A DNA stretch of 15,331 nt from WFTC01 sp047635955 (lineage in GTDB: Bacteria > Patescibacteriota > Gracilibacteria > UBA1369 > 2-02-FULL-48-14): contig JBLIGW010000013.1 in the NCBI GenBank assembly GCA_047635955.1, forward strand, positions 1-15,331, given 5' to 3'. The position numbers and the translations under genes were made by a program. Positions 6,427 through 12,854 of the stretch are shown piece after piece (position 1 is the stretch's first letter; each line of letters starts with the position of its first letter). The notes under the pieces were generated by a model that was not told the origin of the DNA, did not search any database, and saw only the letters and a list, made by a program, of their open reading frames with translations.

Positions 6427-7428
6427 TTAGTCTTGCTGATCCATGTACATAGCGAGGTCGATACAACGATTGGAGTAAGACCATTCATTGTCGTACCAAG
6501 CGAGTACTTTTATTGTTTTTCCATCGATTACTTGAGTGCTGAGTGCATCAAATATGCTTGATCGTGGGTCTTCTTTGTAGTCACTAGAAACAAGAGGGAG
6601 ATCGCTGTATCCGAGTATGCCTTTCATGTCTCCTTCAGCAGCGGCTTTTACAGCAGCGTTCACTTCTTCAACGGTAACCTCTTTCTTTAGATTGAGTACG
6701 CAGTCTACGAGTGAAACCACAGGAAGTGGCACACGAATAGCCATTCCATTTAGTTTTCCTTTTAGTTCAGGAATCACGAGTCCAAGTGCTTTAGCTGCTC
6801 CTGTTGAAGTAGGGATCATATTTGAAGCGGCTGTTCTTCCTCGACGCCAATCTTTGTGAGAGTTGTCGAGAATGTTTTGAGTCGTTGTGTATGAGTGAAC
6901 GGTAGTCATGAGTCCGTTTTCAATTCCAAAGGCATCATTCAATACCTTTACTAGCGGTGCTAGGCAGTTGGTTGTACAACTCGCGTTTGAAACAATGTGG
7001 TCTGTTTCAGGGTTGTAGTCAGTGTGATTCACTCCATAAACGGCAGTGAGATCCACTTCATCTTTTGCTGGAGCAGAGATCATTACTTTCTTTGCACCGG
7101 CTTTAATATGAAGCCCGGCTTTCTCTTTAGTTCGAAATGCGCCAGTACATTCGAGTACTAGATCGATTTCAAGTTCTCCCCAAGGAAGGTCTTCAGGATT
7201 TCGGTTACTAAGCAAAATATATTCTTTTCCATCTACGATTAATTTTCCATCTCCACTTTTTACATCATTCTTAAGCACACCGTAATTGGTGTCGTACTTT
7301 AAGAGGTGAGCCGATTGGGCTTGATCTGCAACATCGTTAATAGCGACTATCTCAATTCTAGGGTCTAGGAGGTTAGCGCGAAAAACACTCCGTCCGATTC
7401 GTCCGAAACCATTGATAGCAACTCGCAT
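6427..7428 (-). CDS. gapA: Type I glyceraldehyde-3-phosphate dehydrogenase
   Basis: This is the glycolytic cytoplasmic homotetramer that converts glyceraldehyde 3-phosphate, phosphate and NAD+ to 1,3-bisphosphoglycerate. The 333 aa protein matches the family length. The Rossmann motif INGFGRIGR is at 5-13, and Asp32 (VAINDVAD) at the end of the second strand favours NAD+ over NADP+. The catalytic signature SNASCTTNCLAP has the nucleophile at Cys151, and the general base is His178 (TTVHSYTT). HKDWRRGRTAASNMIP and ALGLVIPELKGKLNGMAIRVP follow. The frame stays open upstream to an ATG at 7494, but the family start is MRVAINGFG at 7428. A promoter at 7460-7488 would place the mRNA start inside that extension, so 7428 is chosen. 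A weak AAGG lies 5 nt before this ATG, the nearest thing to a Shine-Dalgarno sequence in the window. It is divergent from the 159 aa membrane gene. Confidence 0.96.
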   Translation of the reverse strand: MRVAINGFGRIGRSVFRANLLDPRIEIVAINDVADQAQSAHLLKYDTNYGVLKNDVKSGDGKLIVDGKEYILLSNRNPEDLPWGELEIDLVLECTGAFRTKEKAGLHIKAGAKKVMISAPAKDEVDLTAVYGVNHTDYNPETDHIVSNASCTTNCLAPLVKVLNDAFGIENGLMTTVHSYTTTQNILDNSHKDWRRGRTAASNMIPTSTGAAKALGLVIPELKGKLNGMAIRVPLPVVSLVDCVLNLKKEVTVEEVNAAVKAAAEGDMKGILGYSDLPLVSSDYKEDPRSSIFDALSTQVIDGKTIKVLAWYDNEWSYSNRCIDLAMYMDQQD

Positions 7429-7459
7429 GAGGCCTTGGGTTAAGCGTAAAATCGCCCGC

Positions 7460-7488
7460 AGTATAGAGGAGTTGTTATTTAATTTAAA
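7460..7488 (-). promoter_or_regulatory. Predicted gapA promoter (TTTAAA-17-TATACT)
   Basis: On the minus strand, TTTAAA (7483-7488) is followed after 17 bp by TATACT (7460-7465), giving an expected start near 7454 and a leader of about 26 nt. TTTAAA is self-complementary, so it could also serve as the -35 of a plus-strand promoter with GGTAAT (7505-7510) 16 bp away, for the divergent 159 aa gene. Confidence 0.5.
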
Positions 7489-7518
7489 TCGCAAATCACT
7501 ATATGGTAATCTGTGATC

Positions 7519-7992
7519 ATGAAATCAAAGCAAGGGTTGTCACAGCTAGGGAATCGTCCCATTTGGATTTTTTGGACCATGCTAGTGGCGGTACTTTTCT
7601 TTGGTCCTTATTTATGGGCCTTGATCACTTTGCCAGGACTCGGTGAACGTGCCTGTTTGGTCGGTGCTAGCCTCACGCCAGAAAATATAATTTTCAGCGC
7701 CTTGATAAGCATTACTACGGCACTTACTTTGTTTGGAGTTTGCTTGATGCACAAACAACGGGCCTTCCGCTTCCGAATGGCAGCCGGTGGCGCTATTGGT
7801 GGAATCTTAGGCTTCTTTTCTGTTTTTTGTACTCTGTGCGTGGTCCCAATTATATCTGTTTTCGGTTTCTCTATTGGCTTAGGCTTTTTCACTACCTACA
7901 ATGTGATGATCAAGGCTGTGAGCCTTTCGTTGATGTTTTTTGTTCTATGGATGATCAATGACAAGCTTAAGAATTGTAAGGCTTGTGCTTAG
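7519..7992 (+). CDS. Four-helix membrane protein with CxxC motifs, unrecognised
   Basis: The 157 aa protein starts at ATG 7519 (MKSKQGLSQLGNRPIW); an in-frame GTG six bases upstream is less likely. Four hydrophobic segments are visible: WIFWTMLVAVLFFGPYLWAL, IIFSALISITTALTLFGVC, a Gly-rich helix running into FFSVFCTLCVVPIISVFGF, and VSLSLMFFVLWMI. Cysteines are conspicuous: CTLC inside the third helix region and NCKACA at the extreme C-terminus. Paired cysteines in helices and tail are seen in metal-transport or thiol-redox membrane proteins, for example MerT-like ones, but I cannot assign a family. It is divergent from gapA, and the start lies only 9 bp after a possible -10 (GGTAAT), so the mRNA may be leaderless. 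The next gene begins 17 bp after its stop codon, which suggests one transcription unit. Confidence 0.75.
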   Translation: MKSKQGLSQLGNRPIWIFWTMLVAVLFFGPYLWALITLPGLGERACLVGASLTPENIIFSALISITTALTLFGVCLMHKQRAFRFRMAAGGAIGGILGFFSVFCTLCVVPIISVFGFSIGLGFFTTYNVMIKAVSLSLMFFVLWMINDKLKNCKACA

Positions 7993-8009
7993 TCTAATAC
8001 TCATTTGTT

Positions 8010-9236
8010 ATGAGCACTGCAGAAAAACGTTTTCGTTTAGCCACTGTGCAGACTGTTTTTGATGGTAGGCCTGACCGGTCTACTGGTTTAGTGGGTGCCA
8101 GTAGTGAGTCTTTGCAGGCTTATTACCGTTCTCATCCAGAGGCGGTGCCTTTGAATTGTGAAAATGGATTGCCAGCTGTAGTAAAAGCATTACTTAGACC
8201 TTCCGTTGAAGAGGCTTTAATACAGGATTTTGGACGGTCTTATTTAAAGGGAGGTTCTTCAAATGCACGTGTTTTCTCACCTGAAGACTTCTTAAAAATA
8301 GCGAACCTGTGTTTGTCTCGTGAGGTTCCTCTTGGAACACATGCTGTTGAAATGAATATGGGGGTGACTATTGGTAAATTCAATCCAACAATGTTGGCAT
8401 ACTTTATGCTGTCTTTGAATCGTTACTCAGAAGTTGTTAAAGTTTGTAGGGAGGTTGGTTTTGCTCCTGGAACTATTCCTGTTCGTTTACGAATATTCAG
8501 TACAGTGGGTGCAAGATTACAATTGGAGGATGGCGTTGATGAGTCAGAGTTGCGTGCTGTTGCTTTAGAACAAGAGAGGTGGTTGATGGTTTTGATTCGG
8601 TGGTTGTATCCAGATGTAGCTTCAAGTATGCCTATTTTTGAGGTGGCTAAGTATCCAGTTATGGACATGAGTAAACATCAATCTGATCGTAGGTTACTTG
8701 CAAAAGTATTGCGAGGTGAAACAGATTTACAGTCAGTTATTAGCCGGTCAGGAGAGAGGCATGGTGGAGCTTTTGCTGATTTTTTTTCAAATGATTATTT
8801 GGCTTGGCATTTGTCTGGACGTACTTTTAGGGATGGAGACCCTACTGAGCCATCTGCTCGTATTTCAATTGGTGGTCCTAGTGAGGGGGTGTTTAATCAG
8901 GTTCGTATTTTAGCTATTCGAGATAGGCGTAGTCGTGGAGAGGAAACACCTTTGGTCTCGGCAATTACAGCACCATCAAAAGTCATTTGTAAGTCGCCAC
9001 CATATCTGAATCGGGATGGGCTTTTCAGAGAGGGGGATGAGCTGTCTTTAGAACGTTTTTTAGATGGAACTTCTGAGATGGCTAGAAAGGTATTGTCTGA
9101 CCCTGGTGGGCTTGGTCATCCAACTAAGTCAGAATGGTTATTGATTGGACGCACCGTTGCTGAGAGGCTTTCTTTGCGGGGTGATAGAGAGGGTATAAAC
9201 TCTTTTAGAGAGTTTTTTAGAGATCGTATTTCCTAA
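8010..9236 (+). CDS. 408 aa soluble protein of unknown function
   Basis: The protein has 408 residues from ATG 8010, with no signal peptide and no membrane helix, and a mixed alpha/beta composition that suggests a cytoplasmic globular protein. No family is recognised. Distinctive blocks are GGSSNARVFSPEDFLKIANL (about 81-100), VPLGTHAVEMNMGVTIG, a highly charged middle (SKHQSDRRLLAKVLRGE), ERHGGAFADFFSNDYLAWHL and ISIGGPSEGVFNQVRILAIR. The tail contains SPPYLNRDGLFREGDELSL and HPTKSEWLLIGRTVAERL. No nucleotide-binding P-loop or metal-binding cluster can be read with confidence. It follows the Cys-rich membrane protein by 17 bp and probably shares its transcript, although a TAATAC-like element lies 10-15 bp before the start. 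Codon use resembles the neighbouring plus-strand genes (many GTT, CGT and TTG codons), so recent transfer is not indicated. Confidence 0.75.
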   Translation: MSTAEKRFRLATVQTVFDGRPDRSTGLVGASSESLQAYYRSHPEAVPLNCENGLPAVVKALLRPSVEEALIQDFGRSYLKGGSSNARVFSPEDFLKIANLCLSREVPLGTHAVEMNMGVTIGKFNPTMLAYFMLSLNRYSEVVKVCREVGFAPGTIPVRLRIFSTVGARLQLEDGVDESELRAVALEQERWLMVLIRWLYPDVASSMPIFEVAKYPVMDMSKHQSDRRLLAKVLRGETDLQSVISRSGERHGGAFADFFSNDYLAWHLSGRTFRDGDPTEPSARISIGGPSEGVFNQVRILAIRDRRSRGEETPLVSAITAPSKVICKSPPYLNRDGLFREGDELSLERFLDGTSEMARKVLSDPGGLGHPTKSEWLLIGRTVAERLSLRGDREGINSFREFFRDRIS

Positions 9237-9259
9237 TTTCCTATGGTGACTGTTGATTA

Positions 9260-9268
9260 TGCTAAAAT
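9260..9268 (+). promoter_or_regulatory. Extended -10 promoter of the TrmB-like gene
   Basis: TGC followed by TAAAAT (9263-9268) forms an extended -10 element, with no good -35. The predicted start is near 9275, which leaves a leader of about 25 nt lacking a Shine-Dalgarno sequence. Confidence 0.5.
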
Positions 9269-9290
9269 CTTAGAGTCTCAGATCTTGAGT
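9267..9290 (+). repeat. Paired ATCTT(A)GAGT repeats at the TrmB-like promoter
   Basis: ATCTTAGAGT (9267-9276) and GATCTTGAGT (9281-9290) are near-identical direct repeats, 14-15 bp apart, immediately downstream of the -10 and spanning the predicted transcription start. CTCAGATCTTGAG within the same stretch is an imperfect palindrome. The placement suits an autoregulatory operator. Confidence 0.35.
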
Positions 9291-9299
9291 TATTAATAT

Positions 9300-10091
9300 A
9301 TGAGTGATTCACATTTAATTCCTTTGCTGAAAGAATTAGGCTTCAATGGGAAAGAGGCTAAGATTTATCTTACTCTTTTAGAACTAAATGGCGCTTTGCC
9401 AAGTACTTTGGCCCGCATAACAGGTATTAAAAGAACAACAATTTATGGGGTCCTTGAGGGCTTAAGGGCAAGGGGACTTGTAGGCTCTGTCCAAAGAAAG
9501 GAGTGTTGTTATTACTTAGGGGTGGCTCCAGAGCTTCTTTTGGAGGCTCAAAAAAACAAATGTAAGGCAGTTGAAAGCTTGATTCCTGAATTAAATAATT
9601 TACGTACCCGTTATGGTGTTAGACCTCAAATGTCTATTTATGAAGGGGTGGATGGGATTATTCAAATTATGGAAGATACTTTGGAAGTTGAGGGTGAAAT
9701 CTTTTGTTGGTCTGCAGGTACGGAGGCTTATGAAGATTTAATCTTTAAGAATTACCATTCTCTTTATTCAGAGAAAAAGAATAAACTGGGAATTATGATT
9801 CGTGGCTTGTTTCAGTATGATGATGTTGGATTGGAGTTGAAAAGAAGGGGCGTGGCAGATAATCGCGAAGTTTACTTGATCTCTAAGGATAAGTTTCCGT
9901 TTGAAAATGAAATTAATATTTACAATGATAAAATGAGTATTATTTCTCATAAAGATCAGGTGGGAGTGATTATTCAAAATCAGGCTATTGCAGATACTCA
10001 ACGTTCGATCTTCAAATTTGCCTTTGAATATGCCAAAATGCTTGAGCCTCAGATTTTAAGTGAAGAACATAAAAAAGAATTTGGTTACTAA
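9300..10091 (+). CDS. TrmB-family transcriptional regulator
   Basis: The 263 aa protein starts with a winged helix-turn-helix of TrmB type (5-75): LLKELGFNGKEAKIYLTLLE (9-28), the recognition-helix region LARITGIKRTTIYGVLEGLR (37-56) and a wing. A short coiled coil follows (about 83-103), then the effector domain from MSIYEGVDGIIQIMEDTL (111-128) through EIFCWSAGTEAY to FKFAFEYAKML (238-248), which resembles the PLD-like TrmB regulatory fold. Family members are typically sugar-responsive in archaea and are common in CPR bacteria with unknown ligands. The target here is not known. The gene has its own extended -10 promoter with repeats across the transcription start, suggesting autoregulation. 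It overlaps the next gene by 32 bp, so the YrdC-like gene is probably cotranscribed and translationally coupled. Confidence 0.88.
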   Translation: MSDSHLIPLLKELGFNGKEAKIYLTLLELNGALPSTLARITGIKRTTIYGVLEGLRARGLVGSVQRKECCYYLGVAPELLLEAQKNKCKAVESLIPELNNLRTRYGVRPQMSIYEGVDGIIQIMEDTLEVEGEIFCWSAGTEAYEDLIFKNYHSLYSEKKNKLGIMIRGLFQYDDVGLELKRRGVADNREVYLISKDKFPFENEINIYNDKMSIISHKDQVGVIIQNQAIADTQRSIFKFAFEYAKMLEPQILSEEHKKEFGY

Positions 10092-10653
10092 AACTCAAAC
10101 TGCCGTTCAAGAATTGCTTCAAGGTGGGGTGATTCTTCATCCAACAGAAACTTGTTATGGTTTGGCAGTGGACATATTTAATAAGGCGGCAGTGACAAAG
10201 CTTTATAATCTAAAGGATATGGCGTTTGATAAGCCAGTGAGTATTTTGGTGCGAGATTTACAGGAGGCGGAAGCCTATGGGGTCTTTAATGAGAAGGCTC
10301 GTGATTTGGCTGTTAAGTATTGGCCAGGACCGTTGACTCTTATTGTTCCACGTAAGGCGGTGGTGCCTAAATGGGTGAATTTTGGGATGGATAGTATTGG
10401 GATTCGGATTTCTTCAAACAAGAAGGCTAAGGAGCTAATTGAGGGCTTTGGGGGGCCTCTTACAACAACAAGTGCGAATATTCACACTCAGCCTCAGGCT
10501 TATACGGTTCAAGATGTTTTGGATCAGGGCTTGGTCCCTGATTTCATTATTGATTCAGGTAAAATAGGACCTACTTTACCATCAACTATATTGAAGGTAG
10601 ACGGAGAGGAGGTGGTCCTTATCCGGCAAGGACCGATTCAATGGCCTTCATAA
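10060..10653 (+). CDS. Sua5/YciO/YrdC-family protein, probable L-threonylcarbamoyladenylate synthase
   Basis: The YrdC fold makes threonylcarbamoyl-AMP from threonine, bicarbonate and ATP, the first step of t6A37 synthesis on ANN-decoding tRNAs. The 197 aa protein covers the whole domain: GGVILHPTETCYGLAVD (22-38), KLYNLKDMAFDKPVSILV (47-64), YWPGPLTLIVPRK (87-99), DSIGIRIS (111-118), GGPLTTTSANIH (131-142) and a C-terminal PSTILKV...LIRQGPI. Length matches the YrdC/TsaC class rather than two-domain Sua5 (about 340 aa), so no Sua5 linker domain is present. The middle motif (usually K-R-x(n)-KP) is relaxed to LKDMAFDKP, so a YciO-like paralogue is possible. The start is GTG 10060 inside the end of the TrmB-like gene; TTG 10081 is an alternative. 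The last 35 bp overlap a convergent gene on minus. Confidence 0.85.
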   Translation: MKNIKKNLVTKTQTAVQELLQGGVILHPTETCYGLAVDIFNKAAVTKLYNLKDMAFDKPVSILVRDLQEAEAYGVFNEKARDLAVKYWPGPLTLIVPRKAVVPKWVNFGMDSIGIRISSNKKAKELIEGFGGPLTTTSANIHTQPQAYTVQDVLDQGLVPDFIIDSGKIGPTLPSTILKVDGEEVVLIRQGPIQWPS

Positions 10654-11107
10654 TCCCAGCGGTTCCAAAAGCGACAATTAGCCCAGAGACAATGAGTCCA
10701 AGAAATATCCAGAATAAGGCTGGTTTCTTTTTAACGTTGAATAAATAGGCGATTAGGCTTCCAGACCAGGCTCCACTGCCAGGCAGAGGAATGGCTACAA
10801 ATAGGAAAAGGGCTAAGTGTCCAAGTTCACCCATTTTTTTGTCATGTTTTTTTCGTGTTTTGTGAAAGAGCCAATCGATGAATCGTTTCATCCCCGGAAC
10901 GTGTTTGCTTAAGAATTTAGTGACTGGATCTAAAGCCCAGATAAGGAACACTGTGATGGCTGTGTTTCCTATTAAGGCAAAAGCAAGTGCGGTCCATCGG
11001 CTCATTTCTAAGGCGGCCATTCCGTAGGGGATGGCAAAGCGTAGCTCCAGTATGGGGAGCATAGAGAGTATGAGAACCTGTAGTTGGGCTGGCAAAGATT
11101 GAAGCAT
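10619..11107 (-). CDS. COG2426 small multidrug-export-type membrane protein
   Basis: The 162 aa inner-membrane protein has the conserved elements of the COG2426 (putative small multi-drug export) family: PILELRFAIPYGMAA (18-32) in the first helix region and IPLPGSGAWSGSLIAYLF (106-123), the characteristic Pro/Gly-rich motif. Hydrophobic segments lie at about 8-31, 37-58, 97-123 and 129-155, with a basic cytoplasmic loop between (HKTRKKHDKKMGE, 82-94). Transport activity is assumed from the family name and is poorly established. Its 3' end overlaps the YrdC-like gene tail to tail by 35 bp, with no terminator in between. Upstream, TATAAA on minus (11122-11127) probably acts as -10 and leaves a leader under 15 nt without a Shine-Dalgarno sequence. 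Confidence 0.85.
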   Translation of the reverse strand: MLQSLPAQLQVLILSMLPILELRFAIPYGMAALEMSRWTALAFALIGNTAITVFLIWALDPVTKFLSKHVPGMKRFIDWLFHKTRKKHDKKMGELGHLALFLFVAIPLPGSGAWSGSLIAYLFNVKKKPALFWIFLGLIVSGLIVAFGTAGIMKAIESVLAG

Positions 11108-11154
11108 TGAGTAGAGATTAATTTATATACTTATAAAAGTCACTTAAATATCAT

Positions 11155-11188
11155 ATCTTGTGTGGTGAGTGGGGACTCACCACGAGAT
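11155..11188. repeat. Long hairpin GTGGTGAGT-GGGG-ACTCACCAC
   Basis: There is a perfect 9-bp stem (11162-11170 with 11175-11183) around a GGGG loop. It is extended by five further pairs, ATCTT (11155-11159) with GAGAT (11184-11188), across a 2-nt bulge. No T-run follows directly on either strand, so it is not a standard intrinsic terminator. It may be a 5' UTR element, small RNA or protein-binding cruciform. Confidence 0.6.
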
Positions 11189-11228
11189 CTTGTGGGTCTT
11201 AGGGGCTTTTTGGCACTATTGCCTTCAG

Positions 11229-11250
11229 TTGTATACAATTGTTGTACAAC
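11229..11250. promoter_or_regulatory. Paired palindromes TTGTATACAA and GTTGTACAAC
   Basis: Two perfect 10-bp palindromes at 11229-11238 and 11241-11250 have centres 12 bp apart, just over one helical turn. Such phased dyads are typical of binding sites for dimeric repressors. The regulator is not identifiable from sequence alone. Confidence 0.4.
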
Positions 11251-11344
11251 CCAATCGCTATTTCGCAAGGTTTTATGAATACGAATTTTACCCAGAGCCT
11301 AACGGGTTTGAGCCGTGGGTGTGTTTGCTGGTTTTGCACAATAT

Positions 11345-11354
11345 TTGTATACAG
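11345..11354. promoter_or_regulatory. Third copy of the TTGTATACAA motif (9 of 10)
   Basis: TTGTATACAG differs from the upstream perfect palindrome only at the last base and lies 116 bp further downstream (about 11 helical turns), just before the rsmH promoter candidate. Confidence 0.3.
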
Positions 11355-11380
11355 TCAGAGCTCTAATAAATAAGTAATTC

Positions 11381-11409
11381 TTGACGGGTGGGTCAACTGG
11401 CTTTAGCTT
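11381..11409 (+). promoter_or_regulatory. Candidate rsmH promoter (TTGACG-17-TAGCTT)
   Basis: TTGACG at 11381-11386 is a good -35. The hexamer at the right spacing, TAGCTT (11404-11409), is poor; TATATC at 11410-11415 lies nearby but is too far for normal spacing. A start near 11416 would fit the GTG start at 11453 and would exclude translation from TTG 11381. Confidence 0.3.
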
Positions 11410-11452
11410 TATATCACTCCCCGCGCTCGTTCAAATTTTTTATCCAAGACTT

Positions 11453-12406
11453 GTGCAAGAAAATTGTTCAACAACTCAGCTCGTTCATGAGCCCGTACTG
11501 CTGAATGAAAGTCTTCACTACCTCAATCTTAAGCCCGGTATGACCGTGGTTGATTGTAATTTAGGTCTTGGCGGTCATTCGTCTCACATCCTTAAAGCTA
11601 TTGGGCCAACGGGGATGCTTTACGCTTTTGACCTCGATGAGCGAAATATCACTGTAGCTAGAAAGAGGCTCAGCGAGATTGGAGACAACTTTCATATCTT
11701 TCACGACTCATTTGCATCTTTGACAGATCGGCTCAGGAGGGAAGGGGTCCCAAGGGAAATCAATGCGGTTTTCTTTGATCTAGGACTCTCATCCCCACAT
11801 ATCGATGACCCCGAGCGTGGCTTTTCATTCTTGAATGATGGCCCGCTGGACATGCGTTTCGACGCCTCATCTGGTCCCACAGCGGCCGACCTTCTCCAAA
11901 CCACTCCAGAGAAGGAGCTCGCCGACATCTTCTACAAATATGGAGAAGAGAGGGCCTCACGAAAGCTTGCAAAAGCAATTGTGGAGGATAGAAAACAGCA
12001 TAGGTTCACTCGTACTCTAGAATTTGCCGACTATGTCGAAAGGGTTCTAGGGCGAGGAAAGCCAGGTAAACATCGAGCGACTACGATATTTCAAGCCTTA
12101 CGTATCGCGGTCAACGAGGAACTCAGTGCTTTGGAGCTTGGTCTCAATCAAGCGGTTGAATATTTAGCTCCTCATGGACGCGTTGTCGTACTTAGTTATC
12201 ACTCCCTAGAAGACAGAATCGTTAAACATTTCTTCAAGGACAAGAGTACCGACCTCCGCGATCCAAATGACCCATTTGGATCGAGAGTTCTCGTATCGAA
12301 GACCCTTTCCCTCCTGACTAAGAAGCCGATCAAAGCCACTCCCAAAGAGGTGGCAAAAAATAAACGAGCTCGCAGTGGATTACTACGAGCCGCCGAAAAA
12401 ATTTAA
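11453..12406 (+). CDS. rsmH: RsmH, 16S rRNA (cytosine1402-N4)-methyltransferase
   Basis: RsmH (MraW) N4-methylates C1402 in the decoding centre using SAM. All family blocks are present: VHEPVLLNESLHYL near the N-terminus, the SAM-binding loop VVDCNLGLGGHSSHIL, FFDLGLSSPHIDDPERGFSF followed by DGPLDMRFD, ATTIFQALRIAVNEEL, VVLSYHSLEDRIVKHFFK, and the C-terminal TPKEVAKNKRARSGLLRA. The frame is open back to TTG 11381, but the family begins only about 10 residues before HEPVLL. I therefore chose GTG 11453, giving 317 aa, a normal length. Neither start has a Shine-Dalgarno sequence. It opens a two-gene fragment of the dcw cluster; mraZ is not upstream, and the FtsL-like gene begins 7 bp after the stop. 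Codon use (more C-ending and AGG/AGA codons) looks somewhat different from neighbouring genes. Confidence 0.95.
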   Translation: MQENCSTTQLVHEPVLLNESLHYLNLKPGMTVVDCNLGLGGHSSHILKAIGPTGMLYAFDLDERNITVARKRLSEIGDNFHIFHDSFASLTDRLRREGVPREINAVFFDLGLSSPHIDDPERGFSFLNDGPLDMRFDASSGPTAADLLQTTPEKELADIFYKYGEERASRKLAKAIVEDRKQHRFTRTLEFADYVERVLGRGKPGKHRATTIFQALRIAVNEELSALELGLNQAVEYLAPHGRVVVLSYHSLEDRIVKHFFKDKSTDLRDPNDPFGSRVLVSKTLSLLTKKPIKATPKEVAKNKRARSGLLRAAEKI

Positions 12407-12413
12407 CTCTGTT

Positions 12414-12755
12414 ATGAACCACGCCCTAGACTACATCGATACCTTCAAAGGACTCTTCCAAAAAAACGAAGACGCTACCATGGCTTCAATTGGAGCCTTT
12501 ATGCTTGTCGCCATTATTGGAATGAGTGCAGTTACACTTACTGTTCTTAATACTAAGGCGACTAAGGGTTATCAGCTCAACGCTCTTGAGACTCAACGTC
12601 AAGAACTAGTGACTGACCTTGAAATCAATGAAACTTTGATTTTGCGAGCTCAATCTATGAACTCTATTGAATCAAATACGTCATACATGGTGAAGCCAAC
12701 AAGTGAAGATGTTTATTACGTAGTAGCGGGAAGTGCAGTTGCTTTAAACAACTAG
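12414..12755 (+). CDS. FtsL-like septum protein (single TM plus coiled coil)
   Basis: The 113 aa protein from ATG 12414 has a short cytoplasmic N-terminus (1-22), one membrane helix (about 23-45, MASIGAFMLVAIIGMSAVTL) and a periplasmic/extracytoplasmic coiled-coil stretch (about 48-82, with LNALETQRQELVTDLEINETL), then a short C-terminal tail. This bitopic layout, together with its position 7 bp after rsmH, is that of FtsL, which joins FtsB and FtsQ at the divisome. Sequence conservation in FtsL is low, so the call rests on topology and synteny. The frame stays open upstream to GTG 12375 inside rsmH. ATG 12414 gives a more usual FtsL N-terminus. The expected next genes (ftsI, murE) are absent; instead two hairpins follow, so the operon ends here. 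Confidence 0.75.
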   Translation: MNHALDYIDTFKGLFQKNEDATMASIGAFMLVAIIGMSAVTLTVLNTKATKGYQLNALETQRQELVTDLEINETLILRAQSMNSIESNTSYMVKPTSEDVYYVVAGSAVALNN

Positions 12756-12762
12756 TGCGAAT

Positions 12763-12777
12763 GCGGCAATATGCCGC
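12763..12777 (+). repeat. Small perfect hairpin GCGGCA-ATA-TGCCGC
   Basis: A 6-bp GC-rich stem with a 3-nt loop lies 8 bp after the FtsL-like stop codon. No T-run follows, so it may act as an mRNA 3' end stabiliser or pause site ahead of the stronger terminator at 12821. Confidence 0.5.
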
Positions 12778-12799
12778 CTTAAATTACTTATGGTACCCA

Positions 12800-12815
12800 T
12801 TAAGGGGTTAAGGGG
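12800..12815 (+). repeat. Tandem TTAAGGGG x2
   Basis: Two perfect adjacent 8-bp copies (12800-12807 and 12808-12815) lie just ahead of the intrinsic terminator. No function can be read from sequence. Confidence 0.5.
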
Positions 12816-12820
12816 AAATC

Positions 12821-12854
12821 ACAAAAGGCCTGCCGGAAACGGAAGGCCTTTTGT
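12821..12854. terminator. Strong bidirectional intrinsic terminator
   Basis: An 11-bp perfect outer stem (ACAAAAGGCCT 12821-12831 with AGGCCTTTTGT 12844-12854) encloses a one-pair G/A mismatch and an inner CCG-GAAA-CGG stem with a GNRA tetraloop (12833-12842). The A- and T-runs lie within the outer stem, so it works in both directions. It closes the rsmH-ftsL unit. Confidence 0.9.

Larger units (their letters stand above)
11108..11452. other. 345-bp region without a convincing gene, upstream of rsmH
   Basis: The interval separates the COG2426 gene (minus) from rsmH (plus). It holds the probable COG2426 promoter near 11122-11150, a strong hairpin (11155-11188), two perfect palindromes (11229-11238 and 11241-11250), a near copy (11345-11354), and a candidate rsmH promoter. 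A 65-codon frame at 11169-11366 has no recognisable content and overlaps the hairpin, so it is not called. No tRNA T-arm motif or known riboswitch core was seen. Confidence 0.6.

Noticed and set aside
6971..6980. Perfect GTTGTACAAC palindrome matching the rsmH-upstream motif
   Set aside because: It encodes part of the invariant GAPDH active-site SCTT motif, so protein coding explains it.
7429..7494. 22-residue N-terminal extension of gapA
   Set aside because: GAPDH homologues start at the MRVAINGFG position, and the predicted promoter places the mRNA start inside the extension.
11169..11366. 65-codon plus-strand reading frame upstream of rsmH
   Set aside because: It starts inside the strong hairpin, has no recognisable content, no promoter at a fitting distance and no start signal. 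It is more likely chance in a regulatory region.
11108..11452. MraZ-box repeats or a tRNA/tmRNA in the gap before rsmH
   Set aside because: The GTGGG-like elements are not at regular MraZ spacing, and no T-arm or CCA-end motif or cloverleaf could be formed by eye.
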